Shown piece after piece: positions 11,101 to 22,620 of a stretch of 64,000 nt of DNA (positions are counted from its first letter, which is position 1; the number at the start of each line of letters is the position of its first letter). This stretch comes from Marthasterias glacialis (lineage: Eukaryota > Echinodermata > Asteroidea > Forcipulatida > Asteriidae). Below the pieces are notes generated by a model that did not search any database, had not been told where the DNA came from, and worked only from the letters and a program-made list of their open reading frames with translations. Both the position numbers and the translations under genes were made by a program. The stretch covers positions 11,714,167-11,778,166 of the forward strand of contig OU452233.1 in NCBI GenBank assembly GCA_911728455.2, given 5' to 3'.

Positions 11101-14100
11101 TGATAAGAACACTAACAATGCATTGTAACACCTGACCACTTTAAATCCATTTTAAATGTGATTAAGCTAAGTGCTTATAAACTGACAAATAGTTGTGTAA
11201 TTGTAAAAAAATGTTTGCCAGCAAGTTCTACAAGCGTCTTTAGGTTTGTGTGTATTTACACAGTTATATATGTAGGTAGAGTAGTTCAATTCTTGGTATG
11301 TTGATTTTATAACACAAAGAAAAAGATCAAAACTACAGGAGTATGCACACAAACATGTAGCAGGACAACAGTTGTATTAATAATCAAGCTCTCTGTTTGT
11401 ATGTACATGAAATAACATTCATGCAGGCTCAACAGACAGTTAACAAACACTCCAGTCAAATTACAAGCATGTATTTCAGACTGTAGTGATTCAACTCATT
11501 ACTAAGTACACCATCATGATAGTGGGTTAGTGTATACTGTTAACTAGTAACTTCAAAAAGTAATCAGAGTAAGATATTCATCAAACTAAAGAATTTTAGA
11601 CAAAACACAAACTGTAATTACTTTCTGTGTATTGATTATGTACATGTACATTACACATGGATTATTGCTCCATTTCTTTCTTGCTTAGATAATCTTAAGG
11701 AGACTGTATCAGACTTCATGGATGTATCTATGAATATGCAAAGTATGATGGTTGATGAGTCTATGATGGAGTCTTCTGTTACCATGACGATGGTAAACCA
11801 TAGATTGATGTACATGGAGAGGGCATTTGTTGGCATGGATCCCAGTGGTACAATGACGTAAGTCATCACTGTTAAATGTAACTGTTCAAGCCTTGTCTAC
11901 TTGCTTCAAGTTCTTTTGAAGTGTCCTTTCTGTCTAACAGGTTATGTGTTGTGACTGGTAGTTTTGTATACCAGGTCCACCAGACTGACACAGTTATGTC
12001 TTCATACCATCCAAATCCAATCAATACACAGTATGGCATGATTAGTTGACAGTACATAGAGCACATTTCACAGTGCATTACAGACAGGTGTTTCTACAGA
12101 GTGTACTGCATTGGAATATCATTCAGAAAGTGCTTTGACTGAACATCTAATCTATCGTATCAAGATAATATAAGGCAGAAAAGACGACAAAGACTTTTGA
12201 ATATGATTGGTTTGGAGCAGCAGGTGCAGCTATCAGCAGAGAACATTGATTTTCATTCAACATATTATTAGCGTTGAAGGGTGTCAAATGCAAAAAAGGG
12301 CGTTAACCAGCGAAATAATACTTAGTGTTATATTGGAAAATTACCTCGTAAACAATTTTTGTAAAAATAGTTTTGCGTTCTTGCTTTTGAATAAAATGTT
12401 TAGTTTAGTAAAAAAAAAAAATTTTTAACCACATGGTTTTTAAAAAAAAATTGGAGCCCACTGACAGGACTAAATTTCGGACCAACTGCAATTTTTTTTT
12501 TTTTTTTTTTTTGTCAGTTGGTGGCGTGAATGATGATATGGACATGTATTGTTAATGAACCAGTGTTTTCTGCCATGCTGTGATGCAATGTTACACTGAC
12601 GCTTTGTATACTGTAGCTACTTATATCAGTGTTAGAATGAGCACTGGGTGCAATATATGGAATAGTGCCTACCCAGTTATGATGGCACACAGTTCAGTTT
12701 GGAGTAGAACTTCAAAACATAACATTAAACTTCTGGAGGGTGTCCAAAGATGGGCCACCAAATTCATTTTACATCATCTTCAGGAAGACTATTAGACAAG
12801 ATTAGTTCGTTTTAATATTTCACCACTCATTCTGAAGAGAAATAGGTGATTTAATACTTTTTTAAAAATGTAAAACTGGTCAAATCGATATGAGTTTTGA
12901 TAGTTATGTACGTTTTAATGTCAACCAGGGCCATCCTGCCACTTAAATTATATTATATTTTATATTTTATTATATTTTATTGTCCAAACCAACAGCGGAA
13001 GAACCGCCAATTACAGGAAAGGGTAAATAAAGATAACTTAATAATTATGGATAATTAATAATACATATAAATATAAAAATGTTAAGAATAGAAATTCATT
13101 ATGATATTAAATAAATAAATAAATAGATTCGTAAATGAATAAATACATAAGTAAAAAGATAAATAAAGATTGTAAATAAATAAATAACACACACAAAAAA
13201 ACAACCAAAAAAAAACAAAAAAAACAAAACAACAATAATAATAATAATAATATTAATAATAATAAAAACAATAATAATAAAAATAATAATAATATTAACA
13301 ACAATAACAATAACAATAACAATAAAATAAAATAAAGAAACAAGTAGATAAATACAATTGTGAGAACAACAACACAAAAGCAAAAATATAAATATAAATA
13401 CACAGATCTACATAAATAAACAAGTAACTAAAATAAAAACATCAGGTATTGGTAAAGGCTAAAGCATGTGAAATCTGATTACGAAATGAGTTGAGCGAAG
13501 GTGCCCCAAAAACATCACAAGTTCAATGGAACCCGTTATAGGTGGATGAAATCCTGGATATAAATCCACGCTTTGTCACCTCAACGCGATTCCATGGAAC
13601 ATGTAAAATGTGTTTGTTGGCTAGTCTTGTACGTCGATTTGGAACATGCAAACTAAATGGGATGAAGTCAGTGGTCTGGTAACGATTGTGAAAAAATTTA
13701 TAGACAAATAAACAGTCATTAATAATTCTTCTATGTCTGAGGGTCGGAAGCCAGTACATTTCACATAAATCAAGATAATCCAAATTACAATTATACGCAG
13801 TGTCATTATTAAGCGTCCTGTAAATAAATTTGAGAAAACGATATTGAACTCCTTCTATCCTTTGTGCCTGATGAGTAGAGATTGAATTAAAAGCAACTGT
13901 ACAATACTCTAAATTGGGTCTAATAAGTGAACAAAACAAGGTGCGCAAAACGTGTTTATCTTTCAATGAGCGAAAATTCCTCCAAACCAGACCACTCATG
14001 CGGTTTGCCTTTTTAATAATAGAATTGACATGAGGGACAAAGGTGAGTTTACTGTCAATAAAAATACCAAGATCTTTCTGCACATCGACCCTATTAAGAA

Positions 14101-17100
14101 TACTATCACAAAGGGTGTAATCAAATTTGAAAGGCTTCTTCTTAAGAGTTACAGTTAAAACACTACATTTATTAATATTTAGAGATAGACGCCACAATTT
14201 AGACCAACTCAAAATTCTGTCCAAGTCAGCCTGCAAAGAGAAATTATCGGCAGTACAACAAATCTGACGGAAAACCTTCAGATCATCAGCATATAATAAA
14301 CAATTATTATCTAAACAACTAGGGAGATCATTGACAAATAAAGTGAAAAGGAGAGGTCCTAGAATGGAACCCTGTGGAACTCCAGAGGGCACAGTTTTCC
14401 AATCAGATGAAGATCCATTAACAATAACTCTATGTTTTCTACCGGTAAGATAACTTTGCAATAAGATTAACACATTAGGATGGATATGGTATGACTTAAG
14501 TTTATGTATCAGGTAATTATGGTTAACTCGATCAAAGGCCTTTGAGAAATCGGTGTAAATAACATCCAACTGCTCTTACTGATCAACAGCATGGTATGCC
14601 TCCTGTAATAGTGATGTGAGGTTTGTGGAACAATCCCTACCAGAGACAAAGCCGTGTTGTTGCTCAGAAAGAGCAGGCCGTACATGAGACAAAATCTGAT
14701 CAGAAATAATCCTTTCAAAAACTTTTGCTACCTGAGGGAGAAGAGAAATTGGTCTGTAATTAGAAACACTACGTTTTTTACCAGATTTATGTATGGGAAC
14801 AACATTAGCTGATTTCCAGGTTGAAGGAAAGCAACCCTCCTTTGAGGCCTTTCTAAAAATATAAGTTAAGGGACCACAAAGAGCCTTAGCACAGGACTTA
14901 AAAATAAAACCTGAAATATTGTCTGAACCAATTGCTTTAGAAGAATCAATGTCATTTAACTTTCGTAAGACCTCTGATTCAGAAATAAAAATATCAGGCA
15001 TGACATCTAGATTTAAATTCTTAATCATAGGTAATGTGGTAGTTGTATCATGATCATTGGATGTTGGCAAGTAAACAGACTGGAAAAAATCCATAAAAAG
15101 AGTGGCTTTACCAGCTGAGTCGGTAACTTCAATTCCAGAGTTTTCATTGCAGAGAACAGAAGGCAGTGAATGATGATGTGATTTAGCCTTAATAAAACTC
15201 CAAAAACGTTTAGAATTATTGCAAATGTCCCTAGTTATTGACTTTAAGTAATTGGAGTACTTGTTCCTCACTAGGTTCTTGAACTCATGTCTTGCTTGCC
15301 TGAAATATGCTATGTTCTCAGGAGTAGGTTTAGCTTTCTTCCGGTGAAATGCTCGTTCCTTGGCCTTCAGTGCAACATGAACATGTCCATCAAACCAAGG
15401 AGGAGATGGCCGACGTGGACGAACAACAGGAACAACATCGATGATGGCAGCTTCTACAAGATCATAAAAGAGTGATGTTGCTTCATCACAATTATCTGTT
15501 GCTTCGAGCAGATTCCAAGGAATACACTCAAATGTTCTGCTCAAGTCATTTAAATCAGCTTTGCGGAAGTTGAAGATTCGACGACTAGGAGGTTGTAAAC
15601 GTGGCTTTGATGGATTAGTGAGAAGAAAGTTCAGACTTAATGAGCTATGATCGGATTGAAAAAGGTCTTCACCAGTTGTAGTAGAAACCTGTAGATCACT
15701 TGAGGATATGACAAGATCAAGAATGTTGTCCCCTCTGGTTGGGGAAAAGTTTGTTTGCTGCAAACTGTTAGCAGACATAACAGCATCAACAAAAATATCA
15801 TCAATAGTTGAACCGCTAGAGATGGCAATCTTACTTTCTGAGTTCCAATGTAATGTAGGGAGATTAAAATCTCCAACAATACATATGTTCTTGCAGTGAC
15901 CAGATGCAGCTGCTAGTGCATCAGCAAGAGCCTCTAAAGTCTCAACTCCAGTGTTTGGTGGTCTGTAAAATACACCTAGAAGCATCTTGTTGCGACTAGA
16001 CAGACGCACCTCAACAAATAAAAGTTCTAATGTGTCACGCTCTAAGTCAGTCCGTCTGCGGCATACAAAGTCATTGTGGCAACCCAGAAGGACACCACCA
16101 CCACGTCTGTTATCTCTGTCATTCCTGAATATGGTATAGTTGGGAATTGCTAATTCAGAATCCAACACATCAGTGGTGAGCCAGGTTTCAGTGAAGGCAA
16201 AGAAATTGTAAATGCCAGCAGGTTGCAGACATGCTGTCAAAGAACTGTGATACACATCCAGCTTATTCTTCAAACTCCTTACATTTTGTAGATATAGCTG
16301 GCAAGTTGCTCTTGGATGATTTGTAGGAAAGTTAGATGAATCAGATGAAGAATCAGGTCCTGGGTTGACCTCAATGTCCCCAGAAAGAATTATGTTGAAA
16401 CAAGCTGTGGTGTTTGCATAGTAAAGAGTTCTGTTCCTGGCAAGCTTTATCTTGTACTTTACCCATTGATGAGTGGAGATAGGTAACACAAAGCAGGGTT
16501 GACACAAAGAAAGTGGCTTGGTAATACTCACTATACCTTCATGACAATGTGGTTGCTCGGGCGTGAATACCAGCTTGTTGAGTGTAGCATCATTTTCTAG
16601 GGGAAGCTGATATAAAACTGACTGAAAAACACTTAAAAACTTGAAGGTGTTGTCAGGAACTTGACGACCGGAAACATCAAAAGAGTCAGCAAGCAAAACT
16701 CCATCACATGGTGTAAAATGTAAACAGGTCTGAAGGCTCAGAGCAACAAAAAAGAGCATAAGAGTGAGAGCACTTCCTGAAGCATGTTGACAAGTCGCCA
16801 TCTTGGTATAACTCTCTTCTGATGCCTTCATGTTATCCGTTCAAAATAGTTTCCCCTCTCAGCTAGATCAAATGTTTTTTTATTAGCATTTAAGACCCAT
16901 TTGCTTCAATTTTATAAGGACAAGTTTGTGTCTGGCTTCTCAGCGGATGATATTTGTGCGTGAGTGTTGCATTGCCGTTGCCCTTGTTGTCGATTGTAAT
17001 TTTTTATTTTTGACCGCGGGTTGGGTATAAGTGGACAATAGGATGACCTTGTGGAGGTGCTGGTCACCTGTTCCTCCTTGCCACACACTGGCTTGTTTTC

Positions 17101-17433
17101 TTTTCAATTCAATTTCTTTCTATCTTAATTCCTCTATTTGTGTTTTTTTTTAATCTGTATTTATTGTAATTTTTTATGCCAGTGCAAAGTGTAATAAAAT
17201 AAATAAATGAAATAAACGTTTGTTTTTGTTATAATTAATGATGAGCTTTATTTGTTTATTTATGCAGCAATATCCTGTATGGAATGACAGAGAAAGACAC
17301 ATTCTCACTAGTTGCTGACTACTCACCAAGAAATATGAATAATGAAACCATGACAACAATGATGCAACAAGTTTCCTTCATTCAGTGTTCTATCCAATCA
17401 GCAACATTGTCACTGAAGATGGATATCTCGTAG
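5104..17433 (+). CDS. Methionine-rich transferrin receptor/GCPII-like (M28-fold) protein, C-terminal six exons
   Basis: Exons by my model: 5104-5202, 5969-6327, 7690-7812, 8647-8839, 11689-11857 and 17268-17433. All have GT-AG borders and matching phases, giving 368 residues plus TAG. Earlier exons (N-terminus, membrane anchor, most of the protease-associated domain) are outside the window. The order matches glutamate carboxypeptidase II and transferrin receptor: YIILGGH, GWRPQRTIKLGMW, SMEWVEE, VIPFD at the start of the helical dimerisation domain, and MYMERAF. The family pattern WDAEEFG, with base and zinc-bridging Glu, reads WGGGDYG here, close to the TfR form. The Asp of the first zinc loop and the last His are not seen, while GGH and the Asp of YIDLD remain. 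I infer a non-catalytic receptor-type protein. Methionine makes up about 47 of 368 residues. Roughly 20 residues present in GCPII between exons 2 and 3 are absent, so a small exon may be missed. Confidence 0.85.
6891..7511. mobile_element. MITE with TTAACCAGT-type terminal inverted repeats (copy 1)
   Basis: Begins TTAACCAGTAGCCGCCAG and ends GGCGGCAACTGGTTTA, giving imperfect terminal inverted repeats of about 18 bp over 621 bp. It lies in an intron of the M28-family gene. The same sequence recurs at 31236-31733 and partly at 21216-21560 and 55846-56040. No transposase frame is visible, so it is non-autonomous. Confidence 0.75.
8013..8181. repeat. Imperfect inverted repeat of about 75-bp arms
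   Basis: The left arm (from GTGAGTTTTTGCGGTGACAC) and the right arm (ending GTCACAGCAAAAACTTAC) pair at roughly 85-90% over about 75 bp around a short centre near 8097. It lies directly beside the Penelope-like RT fragment at 8163-8385 and may be part of that retroelement. A separate fold-back insertion is possible. Confidence 0.65.
8163..8385 (-). pseudogene. Penelope-like element reverse transcriptase fragment
   Basis: The minus-strand reading has a GFPLSLVLADLFM block followed about 20 residues later by LWLCFVDDTF. This matches the GSP.SP..A..ME and Y(V)DD boxes of Penelope-like RTs in spacing and order. Only this piece is left, so it is an old fragment. It lies in an intron of the M28-family gene. 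A LINE origin is less likely, because LINEs have a QGS..GPLLF box instead. Confidence 0.55.
10601..11013. mobile_element. 413-bp fold-back element with long imperfect inverted arms
   Basis: Starts ACAGGAAACACTGTAAAGGG and ends with the inverse (ATTGTGTTTCCTGT). The arms keep matching inward for about 150 bp, including ACCACCCAAAAGTGTT at 10687 against its inverse near 10930, and CAGGCTTATA against TATAAGCCTG. No open frame. It is a non-autonomous DNA transposon in an intron of the M28-family gene. Confidence 0.7.
12600..12945 (+). pseudogene. Decayed LINE reverse transcriptase fragment (left part of split copy)
   Basis: The + frame shows SSVWSRTSKHNIKLLEGVQR and then ATKFI, typical of the region after the RT domain in CR1/L2/Jockey-type LINEs (usually ..VWSP..K..I..LE.VQRRATKFI). 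Eroded similarity (RLVRFNISPLILKR) continues to about 12945, where the opposite-strand 2A-bearing LINE begins. The C-terminal end of what is probably the same copy resumes at 16856. Several stops interrupt it. Confidence 0.6.
13100..13420. repeat. Low-complexity AAT/AAC/AAAT-rich tract in LINE 3' UTR
   Basis: A purine-skewed simple-sequence stretch made of AAATA, AATAAT and AACAAT runs. It lies between the LINE stop codon and the LINE 3' tail, so it is best read as the expanded 3' UTR of that LINE. The Leu/Ile/Phe-rich frames on the minus strand are artefacts of the repeat. Confidence 0.8.
13523..16831 (-). pseudogene. LINE ORF: 2A motif, AP endonuclease and reverse transcriptase, one in-frame stop
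   Basis: The reading frame runs from ATG at 16831 to the end at 13523, about 1,100 codons, with a single in-frame TAA at 14576-14578. That splits it into 751 codons and a downstream part of 350. Domains: a signal-like hydrophobic stretch (residues about 21-38); 2A motif GDIEVNPGP (151-159); an AP endonuclease with LYLQNVRSLKN, TETW, GVFYRPPN, VGDFNLP and SDHSSL; then an RT with HKSGKKRSVSNYRPISLLP, DFSKAFDRVNH, GVPQGSILGPLLF and YADDLKVF. The order and motifs fit CR1/Jockey-group elements, and no RNase H domain is seen. It has no role in the host gene beyond lying in its intron. Confidence 0.85.
16355..16381 (-). other. 2A-like ribosome-skipping motif in LINE ORF
   Basis: Encodes GDIEVNPGP, matching the 2A consensus D(V/I)ExNPGP. 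The preceding residues (FNIILS) fit the usual hydrophobic lead-in. In 2A peptides the Gly-Pro bond is skipped, so translation would release residues 1-158 and restart at Pro-159, just before the endonuclease domain. 2A motifs are known in some APE-type LINEs of sea urchin and lancelet. Confidence 0.85.
16856..17216 (+). pseudogene. C-terminal end, 3' UTR and tail of the older split LINE
   Basis: The + frame reads FKTHLLQFYKDKF and SADDICA, then a Cys-rich CRCPCCRL end with one stop just before it. This is the usual C-terminus of CR1/L2/Jockey-type LINE proteins. A 3' UTR follows and ends in an A-rich tail (TAATAAAATAAATAAATG) at 17191-17210. It probably continues the fragment at 12600-12945, split by the 2A-bearing LINE. 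The connecting region is missing, so the pieces could also be two separate relics. Confidence 0.6.
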
Positions 17434-18020
17434 CCAATTAGCAGTAAGCTTATTGAGGTAACAGTCAAACTAAATTTACAACGCTGTAAAGACTAACACA
17501 AGATTCATTGAAACTACTCCATTCTGTGCACTGGAATGGGATAACCTGCACAGCACATGTAGAATCACACAATGTGCATTTTAATTGGTGTAATCCTACC
17601 CATGAGTATGGTGTATGGCTCAGTGTATGACAGTCTGTGTGGATTCATCTGGTATTAATCTCTACTACCACCAAGATTGTCAAAAGTCACTTATTGGAGT
17701 AGTTGTCAGTTTCAGATTCTTGATTATAAACAAGGTGTACAATACATGTATGTAAAACAGTACTTATTTTATGCTTACTACAGTTAGCTTACCTATTTAC
17801 AATTCAATTTAATTTCTGTTTGAGAAATTTCTTTGTCCTTTGACATGTACATCAAATACAAACAAACATAATTTTGAAAATAGGAAACAATGTATATAAA
17901 CCTCATTACAGCAAGGTAAACTCTTTGTTTCTATTAAGGAATGTGCCTTGATATTGAGTTAACAGTAAGATTTACTTGCCTTGATTTTTATTGTACCTTG
18001 ACATGCTGCATGTACTATTA

Positions 18021-18108
18021 GTTATCACACAAGCGTGAGTGGAATATAGAAATATACAGCGCTTCTGCATCCCATATCAAACGAGGTCGAAGGGGCGAGT
18101 GTGATAAC
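18021..18108. mobile_element. Small inverted-repeat element, GTTATCACACAAGC family (copy 1)
   Basis: Starts GTTATCACACAAGCGTGAG and ends GGGCGAGTGTGATAAC, an imperfect terminal inverted repeat over 88 bp. A second copy, 116 bp long with the same ends and the same following GAATTTATCTTC, lies at 58858-58973. No coding capacity. Confidence 0.65.
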
Positions 18109-20302
18109 GAATTTATCTTCCAGCTGACTAAAGTATGATCATCACACGATCAAACAAAGCTTACAAAGATGCACAAAGATTTTGCGTCTTGCGTGGGCGC
18201 GTATGTGCGCTGGAACAGTAATTACGCACCATTGGATATAAAATTGCAGCTGTTGTTTATGGCTCTGTAAACCACGGCTGTTGACCAATCTGATTGGATG
18301 ATTAGCGCATGGTGTAATATAAATAATGATAAATGCATACTTGAGTTATTTGACAGCTGTGTACCATGAATTGTTGATATAAAATAAGTGGCAAGTGACT
18401 TCAGGGGTGTGCTCTGGCAACCCCGACCAACAACATTTATGACGTCAATTTCACTGACCGAAACAATTTCTGGAGTTCTGTGAAAACAGGTCAGTAACCA
18501 GAAACAGTTTGTGAGTGTAAATGTAGGTCCATGTACAGTACACCTCCTGAAAACTATTGTTCTCAAAAGATATATGGCTGTATTTCATTTCCCTGTTGCA
18601 AGTAGTGTAGTCTTTTTAGATTTTTTGAGCCATATTTGATTGGTATGCTTAAACATGAGTCTTTAAAGAATTGCGTAAACACTTATTTTGTAAAATCTGT
18701 GGATCTTGAAACCGAGCCTAGCTGAACCAACAACTCAGTTATAGTTTGGTTAGAACAGCTACGTCACCGTGGTACAACCAAACTGAACTAATGACCAAAC
18801 TCAAACATATTGCCGGTTATGGTTACTGAAACGCACCCCTGGTGACATGGGTCAAGGGCACATGTAAGTCTACCCAAGGTAATCTGCAATACCCAGGATC
18901 AGCTCCAGATTTACAAACTTAATTTTGTGTGGAGTGAGAACTCCTCATCAATATCTTTATGGAAATATGTGTATATATAGATCAAACCTTGCCACCTTAA
19001 TGCGCAATAGTTTGTGGTTGTTTGAGGGGTTTTGTTGTGTTTTTTAGTGTATGATATCACATTTTTTTGTAATCCGAATATTAACTAGTGATTTATTAAG
19101 TGAGTTGTATTATAATTTTTATAAATCGTAAATTAAATTTGAGAATGAATGTTTTATAAGCACCTGTGCACTGTGCTCAACTCCAACCCAAACCATATTT
19201 GCAGGCCTCCCAGGAAAACCTCTACAAAACATGTTTGAAACAAGGAATTTATTTTTTGTTTTGTTTTTATTTTCAGCCTAGAAAACTGATCATTTCCTCT
19301 TTCCACTCTTGTGATGTGAAAAAGTATGATAATTTTGACAATTTAAGTGAAATATTATAAAAGGTATACAAATTATTTTATGTATCATCTGATAGGTTGG
19401 TAAAACCCCCCCAAAATAACCTGCATGCCTCACAGAATTAATTCTAAAATTAAATAAACATGCATGTAAGAGAAGAGAGAGTAGAAGGCCTGCATTGGTT
19501 ATTTCTAATGAATGAAATACATTTTTCTAGTCAGAACACACATTGTTAAGCAATGTCTCAATTCTTCATTAACCTTCCTTATTTTCTTATAATAATAACA
19601 CTTTCCATCTAAAGTAAGCTCTTTCAGGCATCATATTCCTATTTTAATCTGATTTCCGAATGTTTTGCTCTAAGAAACTCAGTAATGTTATGAAATAGCC
19701 CCAAAAAGTCTACTCAGTAAAAATGAGCCTACTATTTTGCCTCACATTGCTTTTCTTTTGCTGATAGAGCCTTCTCAGTTTACAGCCCTAACATTTAGAA
19801 TGTGCTCCCTGATCATCAGAGACAATCCTAACAGGGCCCAAAAAAAGAAGCTAAGCACAATCAAATTATGCTTACCAGAATAAGGTTACCAGCCAAAATA
19901 CCATTCTATGCGTACTAGTTGTGGCTGGTATCCTGCTTATTTTTGCTAGAAAATTTGTAAACAATATTTGCTGCTTAAGCAGCTCCATGAAATTGGGCCC
20001 TGGTACAGGAGGTTTACCAACAGTAATCTTATTTTGTGCCTCTGCTGCACCTTGGAGCAAACTATTGATATAAACAACTTTTGATTGCTTGATTGATTGC
20101 TTGATTGATCGATTAGTCGGTGGGTGGGTCAGTCGGTCACTTGGTCGATTGATTGATTAATTAGAGCATTTGTAACAAATCCTGAGTGTTTCTGACTTCT
20201 TGGCTTGTCAGAAATGATACTTGATAATCAGAAATAAAACTCTGGTATAGCATACTGTACAGTTTGCCACATGAAATATATATACAAGTTTAAGAGTTGG
20301 AG

Positions 20303-20500
20303 TAGGGAGGTTTAGCTGCACGTTAATGTGAGAAAAAACGTTAATGTGAATGCGAAAAGATTGTGCTATTGCCAGATAATGTCATCACAGCTCATTCCAG
20401 CTGACGTATGGTCGACTGCACAGAGGTATTGACATGAAAATGGTAAGATTGATATGCGAAAACTGCTTCACACTCGCATATTGATGCTTAAACCTCCCTA
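20303..20500. mobile_element. 198-bp MITE with TAGGGAGGTTTA ends
   Basis: The left end TAGGGAGGTTTAGC and the right end GCTTAAACCTCCCTA are inverted repeats of about 14 bp, and the inner parts pair weakly (GCACGTTAATGTGAG against CACACTCGCATATTG). No open frame. The TA at each end may be the target duplication. Confidence 0.6.
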
Positions 20501-21215
20501 TTGTAAAATATCAGGTAAAATATAAATAGTGTTTCCCTGTTTTGGAACAAAATAATTTCAAAAGATGTGTTTAGAAACCTTTGGAATATGGAAGTTTTTC
20601 ATGTATGTTCATAAATATTTAATATGCTGTGCCTTCAAAAATGCTGTTGAAATAAATAAAATTCTCAGAAACGGACATTGTTATTGCATGTTCAAGTATG
20701 TTTGTAGTGTAGTGTGTGTGCATTCCACTGATATTCTGGTTTGTTTTGAATCCAATTTATCATATTTTTGTCATTGTGGCGAATCTGCATTAGTGTCGAT
20801 TTTGAGATTGTTACAAATTTGGGTTGTATAAGGATCAAAATGTATTTGCAGATGTTTGAAATCACAATAGTGATGAGTTGTACATAGGATCAATGACATG
20901 TTTTAGCTGCTCTGCTGTTTTTGTCCGGGTACAGTATCTACTCGCTTAAATTGAACTTGTAGAAGTAGCTTCTTAAGGATACGTTGACAGATTGTTTTTG
21001 TGTGTGCCAAGCGTGGGATCGAAGAGTACCATGGCTTATGTTTAAGACCGACAAAGAATTTGAATAATGAGTCCCATTTATATTGCAACTTGTAAGAGTT
21101 TAAAAGGTGATGCGGTGCACTCTGCAGCCAATCATGCTAGAAAACACTGGGGCAAACCCTACTCTGCGCAATAAGTAAACTGGGTTTCTTGCATTCTACA
21201 ACCTACAGGACCTGT

Positions 21216-21560
21216 ATGGCTTTACGACCCATTAGGACAAAGCAATAATGGTCAAGGGTCATGCTTAACCACTTCTCGCCAGAAGAGTGTACAAGCAAAA
21301 CAATTACAGACACCCAAGCTGATAAACCCTTTTTTTTTTAAATAATCAGGGATTTCTTTGATTAATGTGTAAACATGCCTGGACATTCCATTGTGTAGCA
21401 TGCACATTGCATGCATGCACCATGTTACACTTCGTTTGTCTTATATAAGAGGGATAAGGGTACTGGGATTTATGCTCGAAATCTCCCTAATCCCTAACTC
21501 CAGATCTTTGTCCTTTTGCTAGACAAAAGAAACATTATGAAAGATGAATACCATCACAGT
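21216..21560. mobile_element. Diverged copy of the TTAACCAGT-type MITE and flank
   Basis: Bases 21216-21275 match 55846-55920 (GGACCTR..GGCTTTACG, then AAGCAATAATGG, then TGCTTAACCA). Bases about 21490-21530 match 7143-7190 and 31480-31515 (CCAGATCTTTGTCCTTTTG). The order fits an old, rearranged member of the family seen at 6891-7511 and 31236-31733. Confidence 0.5.
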
Positions 21561-22620
21561 ATTAGGCATGGGATTATACCCACAATTTCAGCATGCCATT
21601 GCTGATTATCTGCCTTGTCTTGCAGCCTAGGTTTGGCCGATTCACGGTGAACAGTAAAGCCATATTTCCTCGAAAAAGAAAAAGTAATCCTGGTGCATTT
21701 TATGAGAGCGTTTGTCTTTACTTGGTTAACTCATGGTTTCAACTGGTCTTATTTCAGGTTGATCATTCTCAATCCAGTATTTATACCGTTAAAGTACAAT
21801 CAATCATCAATGCTTCAAAAACACACATGGACACACTGGACATTCTCACTTGTCCCATTTATTTATTAGAATTGTAGTTGAAGGAATATACTATCATGAT
21901 ATACAAAACTAACCAAAATACAGTTAAAAAGCTAAAAACTATACTTCACTAAGTTCACACAGTATAAAAAGCATGTCATCAAAAACTAACCCTGAATGAA
22001 ATAGAATCCAGATTTGAATTGGAAATATTGTTTGTTACACTATAGGGAATGTATAATAATTTCATATCTGGTGCCAATGTTGATTTCATTGGTTCACATT
22101 GATTGAAGGCTGGTTTATGCTTAATGTGAATCAGCAAAAACTCAATGTTTTTTATTTAAATGCATTCTGAGCTATAAGTAAAGGATTATTTTCGATGTGC
22201 ATTTTATAAAAATGTTTACATGTCAATAGATTTTGATCATCCTTTCAACTATTACATGAACCACTACTCACTGCATCTAAAGACTACAACTTCTCAGTTT
22301 CAAGGACAGGTGTTCATGTTCATACACACTAGTTAACTCCATTGCTGTTTGTCTTGATGATTCAGTAACCCATAATCAGAACAGGTATTGATTATGAATG
22401 CAACCAGAATATGCAGTGTTTGTTTAATTACTGTTCCCATTTCATTTTTACATTTAAAGTCCTGGTACTGACCAGCAACTATACCGTAAAAATATCACTC
22501 ACCGTTAAATCAAAGCAAGTATAATTAAATGTAGTTAAAATTACAAATTATATACGTAAGAAATGAATTGATATTGCCACTTCAGCTGATACTGGAGAAT
22601 TGAATGATACAGCACCCAGC

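Larger units (their letters stand above)
12946..16855 (-). mobile_element. 2A-bearing non-LTR retrotransposon (CR1/Jockey-like), nearly full length
   Basis: A LINE of about 3.9 kb in reverse orientation. It has a short 5' leader, one long ORF with a hydrophobic N-terminus, a 2A-like motif, an AP endonuclease and a reverse transcriptase (13523-16831). The 3' UTR (13522-12946) is rich in AAT/AAC-type simple repeats and ends in a degenerate (ATAAAAT)n tail on the minus strand. It lies in the last intron of the M28-family gene, inside an older LINE of opposite orientation. Near-complete coding capacity argues for a young insertion. The 5' boundary is set by where the older LINE resumes, and is good to about 15 bp. 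Confidence 0.8.

Noticed and set aside
13099-13403. Minus-strand frames of Leu/Ile/Phe runs (94-98 codons)
   Set aside because: Translation of AAT/AAC simple repeats in the LINE 3' UTR.
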